Shown here in pieces: positions 54,171 to 63,600 of a stretch of 64,000 bases of DNA. The stretch comes from Cypionkella sp. (GTDB lineage: Bacteria > Pseudomonadota > Alphaproteobacteria > Rhodobacterales > Rhodobacteraceae): positions 124,001 through 188,000 of the forward strand of contig NZ_JAUSBA010000034.1 of the NCBI RefSeq assembly GCF_030652235.1. Reading direction: 5' to 3'. Made by a program: the position numbers and the translations under genes. The notes beneath the pieces are model-generated. The model ran no database searches. It was not told the origin of the DNA and saw nothing but the letters and a program-made list of their open reading frames with translations. Position 1 is the first letter of the stretch. Each line of letters opens with the position of its first letter.

Positions 54171-56174
54171 ATGTTTAAGAAAATCCTGATCGCCAATCGG
54201 GGCGAGATCGCCTGTCGTGTGATCAAGACCGCCCGTAGGATGGGGATCAAGACGGTGGCGGTGTATTCCGATGCCGACCGCGGCGCGTTGCATGTGAAGA
54301 TGGCGGATGAGGCGATCCATATCGGCGCCTCGCCTGCGGCGCAGTCTTATATCGTGATTGAAAAGATCATGGCGGCGGTGAAGGCTTCGGGCGCCGAGGC
54401 GGTGCATCCGGGCTATGGGTTTCTGTCTGAAAACATGAATTTCGCGGCGGCGCTGGAGGCAGCAGGCGTGGTGTTCATCGGGCCACCGTCTCCGGCGATT
54501 GAGGCGATGGGCGATAAGATCACCTCTAAAAAACTGGCGATGGCGGCGGGGGTTTCGACCGTGCCGGGGCATATGGGGCTGATTGATGATGCCGAACATG
54601 CGGTAACGATTGCCGGGCAGATCGGCTATCCGGTGATGATCAAGGCCTCTGCGGGCGGCGGCGGCAAGGGCATGCGGATCGCTTGGGATGATGCGGAAGC
54701 GCGCGAAGGCTTTCAATCGTCGAAGAACGAAGCGGCGGCGAGCTTTGGCGACGACCGGATTTTCATTGAGAAATTCGTCACCCAGCCGCGCCACATCGAG
54801 ATTCAGGTGCTGGGCGATAAGCATGGCAATATCGTCTATCTGCACGAGCGCGAATGTTCGATCCAGCGCCGCAATCAGAAGGTGATCGAGGAAGCGCCCT
54901 CGCCATTTCTGGATGAGGCCACGCGCAAAGCGATGGGCGAACAGGCCTGCGCCTTGGCGCGCGCGGTGGGCTATACTTCGGCGGGGACGGTGGAATTCAT
55001 CGTCGACGGCGCGCGGAACTTCTACTTCCTTGAGATGAACACCCGCTTGCAGGTCGAGCATCCTGTGACGGAGCTGATCACCGGGGTCGATCTGGTCGAA
55101 CAGATGATCCGGGTGGCTTACGGCGAGGCTTTGCCGTTCAAGCAGGAAGATCTGAAGATCAACGGCTGGGCGATGGAAAGCCGTTTGTATGCCGAAGACC
55201 CCTATCGCAATTTCTTGCCCTCCATCGGCCGTCTGACCCGTTATCGCCCGCCCGTTGAAGGGGTGACTCCGCGCGGTGGCATCGTGCGCAACGATACCGG
55301 GGTGTTTGAGGGCGGCGAGATTTCGATGTTCTATGACCCGATGATCGCCAAGCTCTGCACTTGGGGGTCGAATCGGGGGGCTGCGATCGAGGAAATGCAG
55401 CAGGCTTTGGATACGTTTGAAGTTGAAGGCATCGGCCACAATCTGCCCTTCGTCGGCGCTGTGATGGCGCATCCGCGCTTTCAATCGGGCAACATCACCA
55501 CGGCATTTATTGCCGAGGAATATCCCGAGGGTTTTCAGGGCGCGACGCTGGATGCGGATACTTTGGCGCGGGTGGCGGCCTCTGCCGCCGCGATGAACCG
55601 GGTGGCGGAAATTCGGCGGACACGCATCAGTGGCACGATGGACAACCACGAGCGCCGGGTCGGCGATGATTGGGTGGTGACGCTGCAAGGCGTTGAACAT
55701 GTGATGAAAATCGCAGCCGATCCGGCAGGATCGACGGTGACGTTTGAAGATGGCCGCAGCTTGCGGGTGAGTTCGGATTGGGTGCCGGGGCAGGCCTTGG
55801 CTAGCATCATGGTCGATGGCGCGGCTTTGGTGATGAAGGTCGGCAAGATCAGCGGCGGCTTTCGGTTGCGACTGCGCGGCGCTGATCTGAAAGCGCATGT
55901 CCGCACCCCGCGTCAGGCCGAACTGGCGAAACTGATGATCGAGAAACTGCCGCCGGATACGTCGAAATTCCTGCTCTGCCCGATGCCCGGCCTGATCGCC
56001 AAAATCATGGTCGCGGTTGGTGATGAGGTGCAGGAAGGCCAAGCTTTGGCGACGGTTGAAGCGATGAAGATGGAAAACATCCTGAAAGCCGAGCGCAAGG
56101 GCGTGGTCAAAGCGGTGAAAGCCGTGGCCGGGGCCAGCCTGAAGGTCGACGAAGTCATCATGGAGTTTGAATAG
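54171..56174 (+). CDS. pccA: Propionyl-CoA carboxylase alpha chain (biotin carboxylase/biotin carrier)
   Basis: A 667-residue fusion of biotin carboxylase and biotin carrier. The N-domain starts K-I-L-I-A-N-R-G-E-I-A-C-R-V, the ATP-grasp loop has A-S-A-G-G-G-G-K-G-M-R (about 161-171), and R-L-Q-V-E-H-P-V-T-E is intact. A linker domain of the PccA type follows, and the biotin Lys633 lies in E-A-M-K-M-E-N near the C-terminus. It loads CO2 on biotin for PccB. Unlike the usual close pairing, it is 2.2 kb from pccB, with five small genes and terminators between. Confidence 0.97.
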   Translation: MFKKILIANRGEIACRVIKTARRMGIKTVAVYSDADRGALHVKMADEAIHIGASPAAQSYIVIEKIMAAVKASGAEAVHPGYGFLSENMNFAAALEAAGVVFIGPPSPAIEAMGDKITSKKLAMAAGVSTVPGHMGLIDDAEHAVTIAGQIGYPVMIKASAGGGGKGMRIAWDDAEAREGFQSSKNEAAASFGDDRIFIEKFVTQPRHIEIQVLGDKHGNIVYLHERECSIQRRNQKVIEEAPSPFLDEATRKAMGEQACALARAVGYTSAGTVEFIVDGARNFYFLEMNTRLQVEHPVTELITGVDLVEQMIRVAYGEALPFKQEDLKINGWAMESRLYAEDPYRNFLPSIGRLTRYRPPVEGVTPRGGIVRNDTGVFEGGEISMFYDPMIAKLCTWGSNRGAAIEEMQQALDTFEVEGIGHNLPFVGAVMAHPRFQSGNITTAFIAEEYPEGFQGATLDADTLARVAASAAAMNRVAEIRRTRISGTMDNHERRVGDDWVVTLQGVEHVMKIAADPAGSTVTFEDGRSLRVSSDWVPGQALASIMVDGAALVMKVGKISGGFRLRLRGADLKAHVRTPRQAELAKLMIEKLPPDTSKFLLCPMPGLIAKIMVAVGDEVQEGQALATVEAMKMENILKAERKGVVKAVKAVAGASLKVDEVIMEFE

Positions 56175-56218
56175 GTGGCAGGTCGGGGGCGATCAGTGGC
56201 AGGCGAGACTCGACAAAT

Positions 56219-56233
56219 GTTCCCAATTTGTTC
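56219..56233 (+). promoter_or_regulatory. SOS (LexA) box upstream of the Y-family polymerase
   Basis: GTTC-CCAATTT-GTTC is an exact GTTC-N7-GTTC match to the alphaproteobacterial LexA operator. It lies 42 bases before the ATG at 56275, in the 100-base gap after pccA. Confidence 0.85.
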
Positions 56234-56274
56234 TAGTCTGAGGGCTTGTTTCCGCACCCCCGACTCGAGGCCAG

Positions 56275-57510
56275 ATGTCTGCGCGCGTCTCCACCCTGTT
56301 CTTCGATATGAACAGCTTTTACGCCTCGGTCGCCCAAGCCGAGGAGCCTGCCTTGATGGGCAGGCCGGTGGGGGTGCTGACGGGCGAGGGGCCGAATACC
56401 GCCTGCATTGCCGCCAGCATCGAGGCGAAGCGCTGCGGTGTCGGCATGGGGACGCGGCAGGACGAGGCGCGCGCGCTTTGCCCCGGCATCGTGTTTCGCC
56501 CGGTGAAGCACGACATCTGCGTGCGCTATCACCATGCGATTTTGCGGGCGGTGGACACGGTATTGCCGGTGCATCGGGTGTTCTCGATCGACGAATGTTC
56601 CTGTCTGTTGATGGGATCGCAGCAGGAATTGCCGAAGGCTGTGGAAATTGGGCGGGCCTTGCAAGCGGCGGTGCTGGCACAGGTGAACCCGGCGTTGCGC
56701 TGCTCGGTCGGTTTGGGGCCAACGCGGTTGCTGGCGAAACTGGCGGCCGGGCTGGAAAAACCGGGGGGCCTGCATTGGTTGATGCCGGAAATTTTACCGC
56801 AGCGGATTGCGCATCTGGGCCTAGACGATCTGCCGGGGATCTCCTCGCGGATGCGCGACCGTTTGCTGGCGGCGGGGGTGCCGGATGTGCGCGCACTTTA
56901 TGGCTTAGACCCAAAGCGGGCGCGGGCGATCTGGGGCTCTGTCACCGGCGAGCGTTTTTTGCGCGAATTGCGCGGCGAGGTGGTGATCTGGCCCGAGACG
57001 CAGCGCAGCATGATCGGGCATGGTCAGGTGTTGGCGGGCAGCAATGCCACGCCCGAGGGCGCACGGCTGGTGGCGCGGCGGTTGCTGGTGAAAGCGGCGG
57101 CACGGCTGCGGCGCGAGGGGTTTGTGGCGCGCAGTCTGCATCTGTCGCTGCGGTTGCGCGATGGCGGAAATCCGGGTGCGGATGGCCAAATTCGTGCGAC
57201 GCAGAACACGTTTTTCTTGCTGGAAACGCTGGATCGTTACTGGGCAAAGCTGCCGCAGGTGCGAATCAAAGCGGTGAATGTCAGCTTGGGCGGGTTGTTG
57301 CCGTTGGGGCAAGCGACGGGCGATTTGTTCGATGCTTTGGTTGCGCCAGAGGACGGGCCTGTGGGTCTGTGCCGCGCCATCGACAGGTTGAACCTGCGCT
57401 ACGGTCAGAACACCGTGCGTTTTGGCGAATTGCCGCCGCAGTATGTCGCCTATACCGGCGCGAAAATCGCCTTTGGCCGCATTCCGGTGGCCGAGGATTT
57501 TCTGGAATAA
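56275..57510 (+). CDS. Y-family (UmuC/DinB-like) translesion DNA polymerase
   Basis: A 411-residue Y-family polymerase. The two catalytic elements are intact: Asp11 in [12 protein letters not shown], and Asp106-Glu107 in V-F-S-I-D-E-C-S. The thumb helix-hairpin-helix reads [11 protein letters not shown], and the little-finger domain fills the last 170 residues. It is not ImuB, which lacks these acidic residues. It is flanked by pccA and mcm but has its own SOS box, so it is damage-inducible and probably not functionally tied to propionate metabolism. Confidence 0.88.
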   Translation: MSARVSTLFFDMNSFYASVAQAEEPALMGRPVGVLTGEGPNTACIAASIEAKRCGVGMGTRQDEARALCPGIVFRPVKHDICVRYHHAILRAVDTVLPVHRVFSIDECSCLLMGSQQELPKAVEIGRALQAAVLAQVNPALRCSVGLGPTRLLAKLAAGLEKPGGLHWLMPEILPQRIAHLGLDDLPGISSRMRDRLLAAGVPDVRALYGLDPKRARAIWGSVTGERFLRELRGEVVIWPETQRSMIGHGQVLAGSNATPEGARLVARRLLVKAAARLRREGFVARSLHLSLRLRDGGNPGADGQIRATQNTFFLLETLDRYWAKLPQVRIKAVNVSLGGLLPLGQATGDLFDALVAPEDGPVGLCRAIDRLNLRYGQNTVRFGELPPQYVAYTGAKIAFGRIPVAEDFLE

Positions 57511-57556
57511 CCGCATTGCCCGCGCTGGCCCGCGTTGGCTGCAAGGGAGAGAGACG

Positions 57557-59683
57557 ATGACCGATTTGAACGCGTGGAAGGCTTTGGCCACCAAGGAAAT
57601 GAAGGGCGGCGACCCGGAAAGCCTGGTATGGGATACGCTGGAAGGCATCGCGGTGAAGCCGCTGTATACCGCCGCCGATGTCGAAGGCCTGCCGCAGATG
57701 GGCGAGATGCCGGGCTTTGCGCCGTTCACCCGCGGGGTGAAGGCGACGATGTATGCCGGGCGGCCTTGGACCATTCGGCAATATGCCGGGTTCTCGACGG
57801 CTGAGGCCAGCAACGCGTTTTACCGGAAAAATTTGGCGGCGGGGCAGCAGGGGGTCTCGGTGGCCTTCGATCTGGCGACGCATCGCGGCTACGATTCCGA
57901 CCATCCGCGCGTTGAGGGCGATGTCGGCAAGGCCGGGGTGGCGATTGATAGCGTCGAGGATATGAAAATCCTGTTCGACGGCATCCCGCTGGATAAGGTC
58001 AGCGTGTCGATGACGATGAATGGCGCGGTGATCCCGATTTTGGCGTCTTTCATCGTGGCGGGCGAGGAGCAGGGCGTGGATCGCTCGCTGCTGTCGGGCA
58101 CCATTCAGAACGATATTCTGAAGGAATTCATGGTGCGGAATACCTATGTGTATCCGCCGGAACCTTCGATGCGGATCATCGCGGATATTATTGAGTATAC
58201 TTCAGCGCATATGCCGAAATTCAATTCGATCTCGATCTCGGGCTACCACATGCAGGAAGCCGGGGCGAACTTGGTGCAGGAATTGGCCTATACTTTGGCC
58301 GATGGCCGCGAATATGTTCGCGCCGCGATTGCGCGCGGGATGAATGTCGATGATTTCGCAGGAAGGCTGAGTTTCTTCTTCGCCATCGGGATGAATTTCT
58401 TCATGGAAGCCGCCAAGCTGCGGGCGGCGCGGTTGTTGTGGCACCGGATTATGGCGGAGTTTGCGCCAAAAAAGCTGGGCTCCTCGATGCTGCGGACGCA
58501 TTGCCAAACCTCTGGCGTCAGTCTGCAAGAGGCCGACCCCTATAACAACGTCATCCGCACGGCGTACGAGGCGATGTCGGCGGTTTTGGGTGGCACGCAA
58601 AGTCTGCACACCAATGCTTTGGATGAAGCCATTGCATTGCCCACGGAATTTTCCGCCCGGATCGCACGCAACACCCAGTTGATCTTGCAGGAAGAAACGG
58701 GTGTCACCCATGTCGTCGATCCGCTGGCGGGGTCTTATTACGTTGAAAGCCTGACGCATTCTTTGGCGGAAGAAGCCTGGAAGCTGATCGAGGAAGTCGA
58801 GGCGATGGGCGGGATGACCAAGGCGGTGGCCTCTGGGATGCCAAAGTTGCGCATCGAGGAATCGGCGGCGCGGCGGCAAGCGGCGATTGATCGCGGTGAC
58901 GAGGTTGTGGTCGGGGTGAACAAATATCGCCTCGCCAAGCAGGATGCGATCGACATTCTCGACATTGATAACGTCGCGGTGCGGCTCAGCCAGATCGAAC
59001 GGCTGCACGCCACGCGGGCGGCGCGGGATGAAGCGGCGTGTCAGGCGGCGCTGGACGAATTGACCCGGATCGCGGGCCATGACGGCAATCTGCTGGCGGC
59101 AGCGATTGAGGCGGCGCGGGCGCGGGCAACGGTGGGGGAAATCAGCATGGCGATGGAGAAGGTGTTCGGGCGGCACCGCGCCGAGGTGAAAACCCTCGCC
59201 GGGGTTTATGGTGCGGCCTATGCGGGCGATGCGGGTTTTGCCGCGATTCAGGCAGATGTCGAGGCATTTGCCGAAGAAGAGGGCCGCCGCCCCCGCATGT
59301 TGGTGGTGAAAATGGGGCAGGATGGCCATGATCGCGGTGCCAAGGTGATCGCCACGGCGTTTGCGGACATTGGCTTTGACGTCGATGTCGGGCCACTGTT
59401 CCAGACGCCTGCCGAAGCCGCCCAAGATGCCATCGACAATGATGTGCATGTGGTGGGGATTTCGTCACAGGCGGCGGGGCATAAGACGCTTGCGCCGAAA
59501 TTGGTACAGGCGTTGCGCGATGCAGGCGCGGGCGAGATTCTGGTGATCTGCGGCGGGGTCATTCCGCAGCAGGATTATCAGTTCCTTTATGATGCTGGGG
59601 TGAAGGCGATCTTCGGGCCGGGCACGAATATCCCCGAGGCGGCGAAGGATATTCTTGATCTGATCCGCAAGGCGCGGAGATAA
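57557..59683 (+). CDS. mcm: Methylmalonyl-CoA mutase
   Basis: A 708-residue B12-dependent mutase that rearranges (R)-methylmalonyl-CoA to succinyl-CoA. The N-terminal TIM-barrel begins after E-S-L-V-W-D-T, with [22 protein letters not shown] (the acyl-CoA entry) and [11 protein letters not shown]. The C-terminal cobalamin domain carries [10 protein letters not shown] with axial His591, then S-S-Q-A-A-G-H. AGGGAGAGAG precedes the ATG. With PccAB and the epimerase at 2.1 kb it completes the pathway. Confidence 0.97.
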   Translation: MTDLNAWKALATKEMKGGDPESLVWDTLEGIAVKPLYTAADVEGLPQMGEMPGFAPFTRGVKATMYAGRPWTIRQYAGFSTAEASNAFYRKNLAAGQQGVSVAFDLATHRGYDSDHPRVEGDVGKAGVAIDSVEDMKILFDGIPLDKVSVSMTMNGAVIPILASFIVAGEEQGVDRSLLSGTIQNDILKEFMVRNTYVYPPEPSMRIIADIIEYTSAHMPKFNSISISGYHMQEAGANLVQELAYTLADGREYVRAAIARGMNVDDFAGRLSFFFAIGMNFFMEAAKLRAARLLWHRIMAEFAPKKLGSSMLRTHCQTSGVSLQEADPYNNVIRTAYEAMSAVLGGTQSLHTNALDEAIALPTEFSARIARNTQLILQEETGVTHVVDPLAGSYYVESLTHSLAEEAWKLIEEVEAMGGMTKAVASGMPKLRIEESAARRQAAIDRGDEVVVGVNKYRLAKQDAIDILDIDNVAVRLSQIERLHATRAARDEAACQAALDELTRIAGHDGNLLAAAIEAARARATVGEISMAMEKVFGRHRAEVKTLAGVYGAAYAGDAGFAAIQADVEAFAEEEGRRPRMLVVKMGQDGHDRGAKVIATAFADIGFDVDVGPLFQTPAEAAQDAIDNDVHVVGISSQAAGHKTLAPKLVQALRDAGAGEILVICGGVIPQQDYQFLYDAGVKAIFGPGTNIPEAAKDILDLIRKARR

Positions 59684-59779
59684 GATTTGGCGTCAGCCCG
59701 CGCGGCGTTTTGGCGGGCATCGCGGCGGCAGTGATCTGGGCGGCTACGCCAATATCACCCCGCTGGCCAAACCCGGAGA

Positions 59780-60181
59780 CTACTCTGCAGCCGAGCCTGC
59801 CTCCCGGTTGATCAGCGCCCGGGCGGCGCGCTGGAACGCCCCAAAAACCTGCCCCCGCACCGGCTCGGCCACCCCCGCGTCCTGCAAAGCCCGCCCCATA
59901 CAGGTCAGCCAATCCTCGGCATCCTCGGGCCGGATCGGAACGTGGGCGTGCATTTCTTTCAAACTCAGCGCCCCCACCCGCTCCATATAATCCCGCCGCC
60001 CGCCCAGAAAGCCGCATAAAAACTCAAACTGTGCCGCCCGAACGTGGGAAATCCCGTGCCCCCGGAAATGCAGGTGCAAAATCTGCCGCCCCTCGGGTAC
60101 CGTCTCGATCAGATCATAGAACCGCTCGACCAGCGCCCGCACCGTGGTCTCGCCGCCGATACGATCAATCACCGCAGCCAT
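59780..60181 (-). CDS. Group II truncated haemoglobin
   Basis: A 133-residue trHb2-like globin. The start G-G-E-T-T-V-R-A-L-V-E-R-F-Y matches the family's B-helix region, and the proximal haem His is likely His78 in K-E-M-H-A-H-V-P-I, with Trp in E-D-W-L-T-C-M at the G8 position. Such globins handle O2, NO or sulfide near oxidative enzymes. It starts nine bases after the stop of the tdm-like gene and is thus probably co-transcribed with it, an unusual pairing. Confidence 0.88.
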   Translation of the reverse strand: MAAVIDRIGGETTVRALVERFYDLIETVPEGRQILHLHFRGHGISHVRAAQFEFLCGFLGGRRDYMERVGALSLKEMHAHVPIRPEDAEDWLTCMGRALQDAGVAEPVRGQVFGAFQRAARALINREAGSAAE

Positions 60182-60190
60182 GCCCGCCCC

Positions 60191-62560
60191 CTATGATTGC
60201 GGTCGGGTTTTCTTCGGATCGTAGGCTGAGGTTGCCGTGACAACCGCAGGCAGCCGTTTCTGTTGGCCATCCAGCTTGCCAATCTCCACCGCCGTCCCCA
60301 GTCCTGCATGGGCCAGATCAACGCGGGCGAGAGCGATATTTTTGCCTAAGCAGGGCGAGCGCACCGCCGAGGTCACCACCCCCACTTGCGCGCGGCCCAC
60401 ATGGACGCCATCGCCGTGGCCGACATCCACCGCCGCATCAATCTCAAGCCCGACAAACTTGTCGCGCGGGTTTTCCTTGCGACGGATCAAAGCCTCGCGC
60501 CCGATGAAATCATCCACCTTCGATTTCAACGGCACCGTAAACCCGATCCCGGCTTCAAACGGGTCGGTCTGGTCGGAAAAGTCATATCCCGCAAAGATCA
60601 ACCCCGCCTCAATCCGCACCATATCCAGCGCTGCCAGCCCCATCGGCCGCAACCCCAGATCCGCCCCGTTTTCCCAAACCGCATCCCAAACCGCAGTGCC
60701 GTGCTTGGGGTGACAGAACACCTCAAACCCCAACTCGCCGGTATACCCTGTGCGCGACACCACCACCGGTGCGCCCTCCGGCCCGCCCAAACGGCCCACC
60801 GTGAAGCGGAACCACCCAAGTTCGGCAATTGTCGGCTGATGTGGGGCCGTCCAGATCATCCGCTGCATAATTTCGCGCGAGTTCGGCCCCTGTACCGCGA
60901 GGTTGTGCAATTGATCGGTGGAACTTCGCACCATCACTTTCAGCCCAAGTTTTTCTGCCTGCTCGCGCAGCCAGATGCCAGAGTAATCATCGCCACCAAT
61001 CCAGCGGAACTGATCCTTGCCAAGCCGGAACAAAGTGCCGTCGTCGATCATCCCGCCGTGTTCGTAGCACATCGCCGAATAAACCACCTGACCCACCGAC
61101 AGCTTCTTCACATCCCGCGTCAGGCAATAGTGCAGCAAAGCTTCGGCATCCGGCCCCGTCACCTCAAACTTCCGCAGCGGCGACAGATCCAGCACCACGG
61201 CTTTCTCGCGGCAGGCCCAGTATTCTTCGATGGCCCCGTTTGAGGCATAGGTCTGCGGCAGCCAATAGCCCTTATATTCCACCAGATTGCGGGTTTTTTC
61301 CACGATGCGCGCATGGAAGGCGGTCTCTTTGGTCATCACAGGCTCCGATGTCGGGGTGGGGCGGTGGGCGATGGACCGCTGGAAGGGTTCGGCACCGTCA
61401 TAGGTGCGCACGTGGATGTCGGACAGATACCAGCCATTCGCGGGCGACGTGTCGTCTGGGCAGGCGGAATTGACGCAAACCAGATCGGTCAGCGCGCGCA
61501 ACAGAACGTAATCGCCGGGGCGCGACCACGGCTCGTCCGTGATCAGCACGCCATGCGCGTCGATAGCGGTGTTGAAGAACAGGTTCACCGCCATCCAGCC
61601 GGGGCGGGCGGTAACGCCATGCGGGGCGAGCACCGCGTTGAAATTGTCCGAGCAGTTCACATGGCCGGGATAGCCGATCTCGTCATAGTATTTCGACGCA
61701 CAGGCCATCGCGAACGCATCATGGCGGCCCACGGTGTCCTGAATGACTTCAACCAGTGGCAGCCAGTCCTGATCATAGTATTTCGCATGCAGGCCGGGCA
61801 TCGAATAGGCATGGCCCATCAGGGTGCGCGAGGTGGTCACGTCCAGCGGATGCTCTAGCCCCTTGTCCAGCTTGCGGGCAGAAAAGCATTGAAAATCCGT
61901 GCATTGACGGCCATCAACGTCGATGATCTGGATGTAGTCACCCGCTTTGACGAAATAGCTTTCCGCCGTCGCCGACTTCACCCGCAAATCCAGCACCGGG
62001 GTGGCCAGCGGGTCGGGCAGTTCAAACTTCTTGATCCCGAGCAGGGTCGATCGTTGCACCCGCACCCCAATCGGCGTCAAAGTGTCCTGCGCTTCGGGCT
62101 GCATCGCCGCACCGGGGGCCGCGATGATCAGCACGCCGTCACGGCTCGCGGTGAAGTTCTTCTCTGCCCCTGCGGGCGAGGTTTTACCAAAACAGGCAAT
62201 GGCTTGGGCGGTGGCCAGATTGATACCGCGCCGTTCGATCCCCAGCCGCAAGCCCGCCATGCCCGGCGCTTTGCCCTGTGCCAGCAAGGCTTTCAGACCC
62301 GCCGCGTCGGAATTGCCGCTGACCCCCAAAATACCCGGATCGGTCCGACCCTGATCATCGGCAACCACCAACTCAACGCGCTGGCCGCCCTCATGGTTCA
62401 CCACTGTCACCCGGTCGCCCGCGCCCAAGGCGATCAGCCAAGCGCCACCACCCGGCACCTCAAACTTTTCCAGCCCTGCGCGCGTGCCCAAGGGTTCTGG
62501 CGTCACAATCTGGCTGGGGCGCGGTGGACCGGGGCGAACTAACGGGTACGTGTCGAGCAT
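60191..62560 (-). CDS. tdm: Trimethylamine N-oxide demethylase (Tdm)-like, DUF1989-GcvT fusion
   Basis: A 789-residue two-domain protein. The N-terminal half (to about residue 400) carries DUF1989, and the C-terminal half is a GcvT-type tetrahydrofolate-binding domain (W-A-C-R-E-K-A-V-V-L-D-L-S-P-L-R-K-F, then G-T-L-F-R-L-G, S-R-T-G-Y-T-G-E-L-G-F-E). This is the layout of Tdm, which splits TMAO into dimethylamine and formaldehyde. Cys287, Cys303 and Cys367 keep the 16- and 64-residue spacing of the three zinc cysteines I recall for the Methylocella enzyme. A permease and an amine flavoprotein lie next to it. Confidence 0.85.
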   Translation of the reverse strand: MLDTYPLVRPGPPRPSQIVTPEPLGTRAGLEKFEVPGGGAWLIALGAGDRVTVVNHEGGQRVELVVADDQGRTDPGILGVSGNSDAAGLKALLAQGKAPGMAGLRLGIERRGINLATAQAIACFGKTSPAGAEKNFTASRDGVLIIAAPGAAMQPEAQDTLTPIGVRVQRSTLLGIKKFELPDPLATPVLDLRVKSATAESYFVKAGDYIQIIDVDGRQCTDFQCFSARKLDKGLEHPLDVTTSRTLMGHAYSMPGLHAKYYDQDWLPLVEVIQDTVGRHDAFAMACASKYYDEIGYPGHVNCSDNFNAVLAPHGVTARPGWMAVNLFFNTAIDAHGVLITDEPWSRPGDYVLLRALTDLVCVNSACPDDTSPANGWYLSDIHVRTYDGAEPFQRSIAHRPTPTSEPVMTKETAFHARIVEKTRNLVEYKGYWLPQTYASNGAIEEYWACREKAVVLDLSPLRKFEVTGPDAEALLHYCLTRDVKKLSVGQVVYSAMCYEHGGMIDDGTLFRLGKDQFRWIGGDDYSGIWLREQAEKLGLKVMVRSSTDQLHNLAVQGPNSREIMQRMIWTAPHQPTIAELGWFRFTVGRLGGPEGAPVVVSRTGYTGELGFEVFCHPKHGTAVWDAVWENGADLGLRPMGLAALDMVRIEAGLIFAGYDFSDQTDPFEAGIGFTVPLKSKVDDFIGREALIRRKENPRDKFVGLEIDAAVDVGHGDGVHVGRAQVGVVTSAVRSPCLGKNIALARVDLAHAGLGTAVEIGKLDGQQKRLPAVVTATSAYDPKKTRPQS

Positions 62561-62672
62561 CAGAGCCTCACTTTTGCATACACGGCAAATTTGTTTCTTT
62601 TGAAGAATATCGCTGCGCGGGATTTGCGCAAGTGATTTACACGGCTAGCATGCCACAAAACCGGAGGGAAAA

Positions 62673-63515
62673 GTGCAATCACTGATGTTGGGGCTTTTGG
62701 CGGCAGTTCTGTGGGGCTTGCATGATTTCACCATCCGCCGTGTGGCGGCACGCACTGACGCGGCAGCGCTCTATCTGGTTGTGCTGGGGTTTGGCGCGGT
62801 TTTGTTGGCACCTCTGGCCGCTTCATCGGGCGGATGGCGCGATTTCACACCTGCGCTGCTGGCGTTTTGTGCCTTCACGGGCCTGATCTACGCTTTGGGC
62901 GTCTATGCGCTGTATCGCGCTTTCATCATCGGACCCGTGCGGTTGGTGGCACCGATTTGCGGGGCTTTTCCGCTGCTGTCGGTTGGGTTCGCCGTGGCGC
63001 GCGGCCAAGCGGCGGGCCCGGTGGTTTGGCTGGCGTCTTTCGCGGTTTTGGCGGGGATTGCCGTGGTGGCGCAGGGCGAAAACAGCGAGACCAAGGGCAC
63101 TGCCCGTGCGGCGATCCTATGGTCGATCATCGCGGCGCTTGGCTTTGCTGTCAGTTTTGAATTGCTGCATCAGGCCGCCGAGATGGCGGCTGATTTGCCG
63201 GTTACGCTGATTGCCCGCTGTGCGGGCTTCATCGGCGTCTTGCTGTGGGTGATCTTGCAACGCATTGATCTAAAACCTGCTTTGGCAATCTGGCCGACAC
63301 TTTTGATGATGGGGGCTTTGGATGTCGGTGGTATGGTGGCGGTCACCATGGCAGGCGGTTTTGCGCGCCCCGAGTTTGCGTCGGTGGCCTCGTCTTGCTT
63401 TGGATTGGTGACAATTCTGCTGGCGTGGCGGTTTTTGCGTGAACCGCTGACGAGGCTGCAAGCCTTGGGTGCTGGGGTGGTGTTTGCGGGCATCGCCGTG
63501 TTGGGGCTTGTCTGA
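62673..63515 (+). CDS. EamA/DMT-family permease
   Basis: A 280-residue transporter with ten hydrophobic segments in two EamA repeats. The first begins L-L-A-A-V-L-W-G-L-H-D-F, and the second A-A-I-L-W-S-I-I-A-A-L-G-F-A-V-S near residue 147. The GTG at 62673 has GGAGGG seven bases upstream; an ATG at 62685 is also in frame. It is divergent from tdm across 112 bases and runs toward the flavoprotein gene. It may move an amine or its breakdown product, but the substrate is unknown. Confidence 0.88.
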   Translation: MQSLMLGLLAAVLWGLHDFTIRRVAARTDAAALYLVVLGFGAVLLAPLAASSGGWRDFTPALLAFCAFTGLIYALGVYALYRAFIIGPVRLVAPICGAFPLLSVGFAVARGQAAGPVVWLASFAVLAGIAVVAQGENSETKGTARAAILWSIIAALGFAVSFELLHQAAEMAADLPVTLIARCAGFIGVLLWVILQRIDLKPALAIWPTLLMMGALDVGGMVAVTMAGGFARPEFASVASSCFGLVTILLAWRFLREPLTRLQALGAGVVFAGIAVLGLV

Positions 63516-63600
63516 AATGAAAGGTTGCTTGTCGGGAATGAAAGCACAAACTGACGCCGACTGCACCATATTGGAGGCAAGGAAGACATAGGAACACCAC

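Noticed and set aside
53527-54171. 214-codon frame following the unknown pcc-region gene
   Set aside because: It contains a strong terminator at 53697-53727, overlaps the well-supported lipoprotein C in another frame, and resembles no family.
54078-56042. 654-codon minus-strand frame opposite pccA
   Set aside because: It mirrors the codon structure of pccA, is His/Arg-rich low-quality sequence with no family match, and covers a certain gene.
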